Origin: Syntrophobacterales bacterium
GTDB lineage: Bacteria > Desulfobacterota > Desulfobaccia > Desulfobaccales > 0-14-0-80-60-11
DNA: 8,819 nucleotides
NCBI GenBank assembly: GCA_020052215.1
Contig: JAGVPN010000127.1
Span: forward strand, 1 to 8,819
Direction: 5' to 3'
Part shown: piece after piece, positions 6,151-8,819 of the stretch
Position numbering within the stretch: position 1 is the first letter of the stretch
Layout: each line of letters opens with the position of its first letter
The notes under the pieces: model-generated
What the model was told of the DNA's origin: nothing
Databases searched by the model: none
Seen by the model: only the letters and a program-made list of their open reading frames with translations
Position numbers and translations under genes: made by a program

Positions 6151-6972
6151 ATGTCAACCTATAAAGCCCCCACGGTCATACTTCCTGTGGCCGAAATCGC
6201 CGACGTTCAGAACCACGTCAGTCCCCACACCATCGACATCGACAAGGTGGGGGTCAAAAACATCTCGTATCCCATCGTGGTGCTGGACAAGTTCAAGGGC
6301 ACCCAGCACACCGTGGCCTGCATCAATATGTACGTCAACCTGCCCCACCGCCACAAGGGCACCCACATGAGCCGGTTCATCGAGATCCTGAGCGAGCACC
6401 GCCGGGACGTCAGCCTCAAGAAGATCGGCCCCATCCTGGAGGAGACCCGGCGCCGCCTCCACGCTCAGTCGGCCCACATCGAGATGACCTTTCCCTATTT
6501 CATCGACAAGGAGGCGCCGGTCACCAAGGCCCGGGGGTTGATGGAGTATATCTGCAATTTTAACGGCTCCATGGATGAGCACGGCGTCCTGGACCTGGTG
6601 GTGGGAATCACGGTCCCGATTACCACGCTCTGCCCGTGCTCCAAGGAGATCAGCCTGGTGGGGGCCCACAACCAGCGGGGCGAAGTGCGGGTCCAGGTGC
6701 GCTACAAGAAATTCTTCTGGATCGAAGATCTGATCCGCCTGGTGGAGGAGTCGGCGTCCTGCGAGGTCTATGCTCTTCTTAAACGCCTGGATGAGAAGTT
6801 TGTCACCGAAAAGGCCTACAGCAATCCCATGTTCGTGGAGGACGTGGTGCGGGAGATCGCCCACCGCCTGAGCCAGAATGACAATTTTAGCTGGTATGCG
6901 GTGGAATCGGAAAACTTCGAGTCCATCCACAACCATTCCGCCTACGCCTACATCGAGTCCAAACAATCCTGA
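6151..6972 (+). CDS. folE2: GTP cyclohydrolase FolE2 (type IB)
   Basis: FolE2 converts GTP to 7,8-dihydroneopterin triphosphate, the entry step to folate and also to queuosine/archaeosine-type deazapurines, in the cytoplasm. It is the alternative to the zinc-dependent FolE and works with other divalent metals. The 273-residue product has the family hallmarks: DVQN near the N-terminus, LCPCSKEISLVGAHNQRG (160-177), and ENFESIHNHSAYAY (254-267). Residues corresponding to the active-site set described for the Neisseria enzyme are all present: Cys161, His173, Glu215, Glu257, His260 and His262. ATG 6151 is preceded by AGGA nine bases upstream; an ATG at 6145 is out of frame. Probably co-transcribed with hisD. 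The 110-base gap holds one small hairpin (GCCGG-AAAG-CCGGC, 6056-6069) without a T run, so it is not a clear terminator. No Zur box was recognised. Confidence 0.96.
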   Translation: MSTYKAPTVILPVAEIADVQNHVSPHTIDIDKVGVKNISYPIVVLDKFKGTQHTVACINMYVNLPHRHKGTHMSRFIEILSEHRRDVSLKKIGPILEETRRRLHAQSAHIEMTFPYFIDKEAPVTKARGLMEYICNFNGSMDEHGVLDLVVGITVPITTLCPCSKEISLVGAHNQRGEVRVQVRYKKFFWIEDLIRLVEESASCEVYALLKRLDEKFVTEKAYSNPMFVEDVVREIAHRLSQNDNFSWYAVESENFESIHNHSAYAYIESKQS

Positions 6973-7083
6973 GGCGTGATTGGCCGCCGATGGCCGCAGG
7001 CGAGGGGCGCGGTCGGCTCATATCAGGTTGATCTCAGAAAAGTATTTTCAGGTCTGGAGAATGGTTTCCAAGACACTGAAAGC

Positions 7084-7250
7084 CGTAGGGCGCGTCTCAC
7101 GCGCCATTTCTGGTGCGTGAGACCAAGTTGCCGTCAAACAAGTAATAATCCGAATTGTAGGGGCGGTTCGCGAACCGCCCCTACGGTGATTGCGACCATA
7201 AAGCCATAATTACCTCTATGACGGCAACTTGGTATGAGACGCACCCTACG
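7084..7250. repeat. Nested inverted-repeat element (MITE/REP-like)
   Basis: The outer arms are CGTAGGGCGCGTCTCA (7084-7099) and the inverted match at 7235-7250, 15 of 16 bases identical. Just inside are perfect 15-base arms, ACCAAGTTGCCGTCA (7122-7136) and its complement at 7219-7233. Between the two left arms sits an extra local hairpin: 7094-7105 pairs with 7112-7123 with one G-T wobble around ATTTCT. The right side has no counterpart, so the left arm carries an insertion. The centre holds a 28-base perfect palindrome. No transposase or coding potential is present. The inner motif recurs at 8217-8244, so this is a family within the window. The gap 6973-7083 before it shows nothing I can name. 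Confidence 0.8.
7157..7184. repeat. 28-bp perfect palindrome
   Basis: The half-site GTAGGGGCGGTTCG (7157-7170) is followed directly by its exact complement (7171-7184), with no mismatch. As RNA it would form a very stable hairpin. There is no T run, so it is not a standard intrinsic terminator, though it could shield folE2 mRNA from 3' decay. I recall near-identical GTAGGGGCGG palindromes scattered through many genomes; here one is embedded in the larger inverted-repeat element. Confidence 0.85.
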
Positions 7251-7315
7251 AAGGAAAATCACCTTTTTGCGCGCAGATTGGTATCAGTACTCGAACTTTC
7301 TATACTTTTCAGCCT

Positions 7316-7340
7316 CGTTCCCAAGTGCAACTTGGGAACG
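7316..7340. repeat. Perfect 11-bp hairpin downstream of carbonic anhydrase gene
   Basis: CGTTCCCAAGT (7316-7326), loop GCA, ACTTGGGAACG (7330-7340). It lies 32 bases past the carbonic anhydrase stop and at the far end of the folE2 downstream region, so it could act for both convergent transcripts. Neither side has the T run of an intrinsic terminator. Its form (CGTTCCCAAG...) is that of a dispersed repeat, and either mRNA 3'-end protection or simple repeat status fits. Confidence 0.6.
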
Positions 7341-7372
7341 ATAGGATACCCCAGAACCTAAAACCCAACACC

Positions 7373-8146
7373 TTATTGCTCCTCGGACTTTTTAGGCTTC
7401 TTCCCCTTCTTGCCGGTTTTGCCCGCCCCCTTCTTGCCTCCCACCAGTTTCTCCTGGTCGGGGTGCGGCCCCAGCCACTGGACCTGGCCGGAATCGAGGT
7501 CATAGAGGGCGCCCACCACTTTGGCCTGGCCGTCCCGGACCTTTTCCCGGATGATGGGGCTCAGTCTCAGCATATCGTCAATGGCCTGCCAGACGTTGTC
7601 TGTAATGGCAGCCTGGAGGAGCACCTCCTTGGCGGCCTGGGGGTTGGCCTCCCGGGCTTTTTCCACCGCAGGTTTGATGGGCGCAACCAGGTCGGCGAGG
7701 TTGGGGGACAGCTTGGCGTCGTCCACTACCGCGGTGACCGCGCCGCACTGGCTGTGACCCAGGACCACCACCAACGGGACGGCCAGGTGGTCCACGGCGT
7801 ATTCCATGGAGCCGATCTCATCCGTGGCCGCGACGTTTCCCGCCACCCGGACCACAAAGAGATCGCCGATGCCCTGGTCGAAGATGATTTCCGCCGGCAC
7901 CCGGGAGTCGGAGCAGGTGAGGACCGTGGCCAGGGGGTGCTGGCCCTGGGCCGCGGTCAAGGCCCGGCGGACCCGGTCCTGGCGGGGATGCCGCAGTTGG
8001 CCGTCCACATAACGGGCATTGCCTTCCTTGAGGAGCCTCAGGGCTTCATCCGCGGATATCCCCGACGCCGCAGTGGTCGCCGCCGCGGGCGCCGCCAGGG
8101 CCGCGGCCACCAGGATGATAAGCATCAACAGGCTGATTCTCTTCAT
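7373..8146 (-). CDS. Exported beta-class carbonic anhydrase
   Basis: Beta carbonic anhydrases interconvert CO2 and bicarbonate using zinc. The 257-residue product begins with a Sec signal peptide (MKRISLLMLIILVAAALAAP, then AAATTAASG), with cleavage likely near residues 23-28, so it should act in the periplasm, unlike most bacterial beta enzymes, which are cytosolic. The zinc/active-site motifs are CSDSR (Cys78, Asp80, Arg82) and HSQC (His131, Cys134). Other conserved stretches are VVRVAGNVA (98-106) and GSMEYAVDHL (112-121). The last 22 residues are unusually lysine- and glycine-rich (GGKKGAGKTGKKGKKPKKSE) and are not needed for the fold. I chose the ATG at 8146 over a GTG 15 codons upstream because AAGGAG sits six bases before it and it begins the signal peptide. 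The lon-like gene lies upstream on the same strand, separated by a repeat element; a weak TTGGCA at 8215-8220 might start a separate transcript. Confidence 0.95.
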   Translation of the reverse strand: MKRISLLMLIILVAAALAAPAAATTAASGISADEALRLLKEGNARYVDGQLRHPRQDRVRRALTAAQGQHPLATVLTCSDSRVPAEIIFDQGIGDLFVVRVAGNVAATDEIGSMEYAVDHLAVPLVVVLGHSQCGAVTAVVDDAKLSPNLADLVAPIKPAVEKAREANPQAAKEVLLQAAITDNVWQAIDDMLRLSPIIREKVRDGQAKVVGALYDLDSGQVQWLGPHPDQEKLVGGKKGAGKTGKKGKKPKKSEEQ

Positions 8147-8216
8147 TAAAAGCTCCTTCACGCCAGTGGGCGGCCGTCTCTGGCCCGCCACCGATATTCT
8201 TTCAGGTCCGGTTGTG

Positions 8217-8326
8217 CCAAGTTGCCATCTAAGAGGTAATAATCAGTGGCACAGGCGTCTCGCCTGTGCAAGCGCAGGCTGGAAAGCCTGCGCCACCCTT
8301 TGATTGCAAATCGGTATTACTTGCCG
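8217..8326. repeat. Composite palindromic element between lon-like and carbonic anhydrase genes
   Basis: The left edge (8217-8244) begins CCAAGTTGCCATCTAAGAGG and continues TAATAATC, a relative of the arm at 7123-7150. The core 8246-8296 folds as a three-way junction. GTG (8246-8248) pairs with CAC (8294-8296), enclosing two perfect nine-base-pair hairpins: GCACAGGCG-TCT-CGCCTGTGC (8249-8269) and GCGCAGGCT-GGAA-AGCCTGCGC (8272-8293), the second with a GNRA-type tetraloop. The right edge, read on the minus strand, has CAAGTAATACCGATTTG, similar to CAAGTAATAATCCGAATTG of the first element. It reaches into the TAA at 8317-8319, so the repeat appears to supply the lon-like stop codon. Confidence 0.7.
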
Positions 8327-8819
8327 CAGGACGGGCACGAAGCCGCCGGTCCGGGGCCCTTCGGCGGGCCTTCTTCCCCTCTCATCAGCTCTTTGGCCAG
8401 CTCCATCATCTGCTGCAGTTTCTGGTCCACCTGATAGTTCACCGTATCCGGTTCAAACGTGCCGTCCGGGAGGCGTTGGCCGGCGGGGACCCCGGTGAGC
8501 AGTTCCAGGGCCTCATCCGCGTGGCCCACGGCCCAGACGTGAAACTTGCCGGCTTTAACCGCGTCCACCACTTCTTTTTTCAGCATCAACTCCGGGACAT
8601 TGGCCTTGGGGATGATGACGCCCTGCGTGCCGTCCAGACCCCGGGCCTTACAGACCTTATAAAAACCCTCGATCTTCCAGTTGACCCCGCCGATGGGCTG
8701 GGCCTCGCCCCGCTGGCTCACGGAGCCGGTCATGGCGAGGTTTTGGGCCAGGGGAAGTTCGGCCAGGGCGGATAAGAGGGTGCAGAGTTCCGCCAGGGAG
8801 GCGCTGTCGCCTTCCACCA
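8317..8819 (-). CDS. Lon-family (LonB-like) ATP-dependent protease, C-terminal part only
   Basis: Only the last ~167 codons are in the window; the AAA+ region lies beyond the right edge. This is the Lon proteolytic domain of the LonB-like/AAA_32 family, a cytoplasmic serine-lysine peptidase. EGDSAS holds the nucleophile serine (codon 8803-8805), and IGGVNWKIEGF holds the partner lysine (codon 8674-8676). The stretches MTGSVSQRGE, GVIIPKANV and ELLTGVPAG are typical of the family. Two oddities: tryptophan stands where I expect glutamate before the catalytic lysine (NWKIEG rather than NEKIEG), and the protein ends in a proline/glycine linker plus CPSCGK, half of a zinc-ribbon-like knuckle. The stop TAA lies inside the edge of a repeat element. 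The window-edge fragment begins at an internal codon; 8815-8817 is GTG but is not the start. Confidence 0.9.
   Translation of the reverse strand, partial: VEGDSASLAELCTLLSALAELPLAQNLAMTGSVSQRGEAQPIGGVNWKIEGFYKVCKARGLDGTQGVIIPKANVPELMLKKEVVDAVKAGKFHVWAVGHADEALELLTGVPAGQRLPDGTFEPDTVNYQVDQKLQQMMELAKELMRGEEGPPKGPGPAASCPSCGK

Noticed and set aside
6045..6164. 39-codon frame between hisD and folE2 overlapping the folE2 start
   Set aside because: No Shine-Dalgarno at a proper distance, no recognisable sequence, and it simply spans the short intergenic gap.
6154..6966. 270-residue minus-strand open frame opposite folE2
   Set aside because: Mirror of the full-length FolE2 reading frame; no recognisable domain.
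6976..7209. 77-residue plus-strand frame after folE2
   Set aside because: It translates the inverted-repeat element; its NCRGGSRTAPT stretch is the usual artefact of reading through the GTAGGGGCGG palindrome.
7309..7503. 64-residue minus-strand frame ending SCTWERG
   Set aside because: It overlaps the carbonic anhydrase gene in another frame and ends in the CGTTCCCAAG hairpin, a common spurious translation.
8206..8220. Sigma-54 promoter for the carbonic anhydrase gene (TGGCAC on the minus strand)
   Set aside because: The -24 half looks right but the -12 half lacks GC at the required spacing.
7084..8326. CRISPR array from repeated motifs on both sides of the carbonic anhydrase gene
   Set aside because: Only two diverged copies, 1 kb apart, with internal inverted repeats and no spacers; this is an interspersed repeat family.

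Overview
The window looks like a chromosomal piece of a GC-rich Gram-negative bacterium. I favour a member of the Desulfobacterota (the former Deltaproteobacteria). The reasons are the gene mix (RNase R, HisD, FolE2, an exported beta carbonic anhydrase, a LonB-type protease and PilZ/FlgM signalling) and intergenic palindromic repeats of a kind I associate with that group. This is inference, because there is no rRNA or other phylogenetic marker here.

Layout from left to right. Positions 1-1938 (minus) hold most of an RNase R gene that runs off the left edge. An AT-rich gap of about 430 bases with no convincing gene follows. Positions 2367-3560 (plus) encode a membrane-anchored SGNH/GDSL-type hydrolase or acyltransferase. 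Convergent to it, at 3718-4317 (minus), is a visibly AT-rich gene whose product joins an N-terminal PilZ (cyclic-di-GMP receptor) domain to a C-terminal FlgM-like anti-sigma-28 segment. Upstream of that gene is a good match to a sigma-28 (FliA) promoter and a GTGA-N6-TCAC palindrome. A repeat-filled gap of about 420 bases leads to hisD (4739-6040, plus) and folE2 (6151-6972, plus), which are probably co-transcribed. After folE2 comes a 400-base gap between convergent genes, with a nested inverted-repeat (MITE/REP-like) element and a separate perfect hairpin. The right end is on the minus strand: a periplasmic beta carbonic anhydrase (7373-8146), downstream of the last ~167 codons of a Lon-family protease (8317-8819, running off the right edge). 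A second element related to the one behind folE2 lies between these two genes.

How the genes work together: most of the window is housekeeping (RNA decay, histidine synthesis, folate/queuosine precursor supply, inorganic carbon handling, proteolysis) with no single pathway linking it. The most unusual item is the PilZ-FlgM fusion with its sigma-28-like promoter. It suggests a compact circuit in which cyclic-di-GMP could tune an anti-sigma factor that feeds back on the flagellar sigma factor. The domain reading rests on motifs and the promoter on a consensus match; the circuit is a hypothesis. The other potentially novel feature is a family of composite palindromic repeats, of which one copy abuts the lon-like stop codon.
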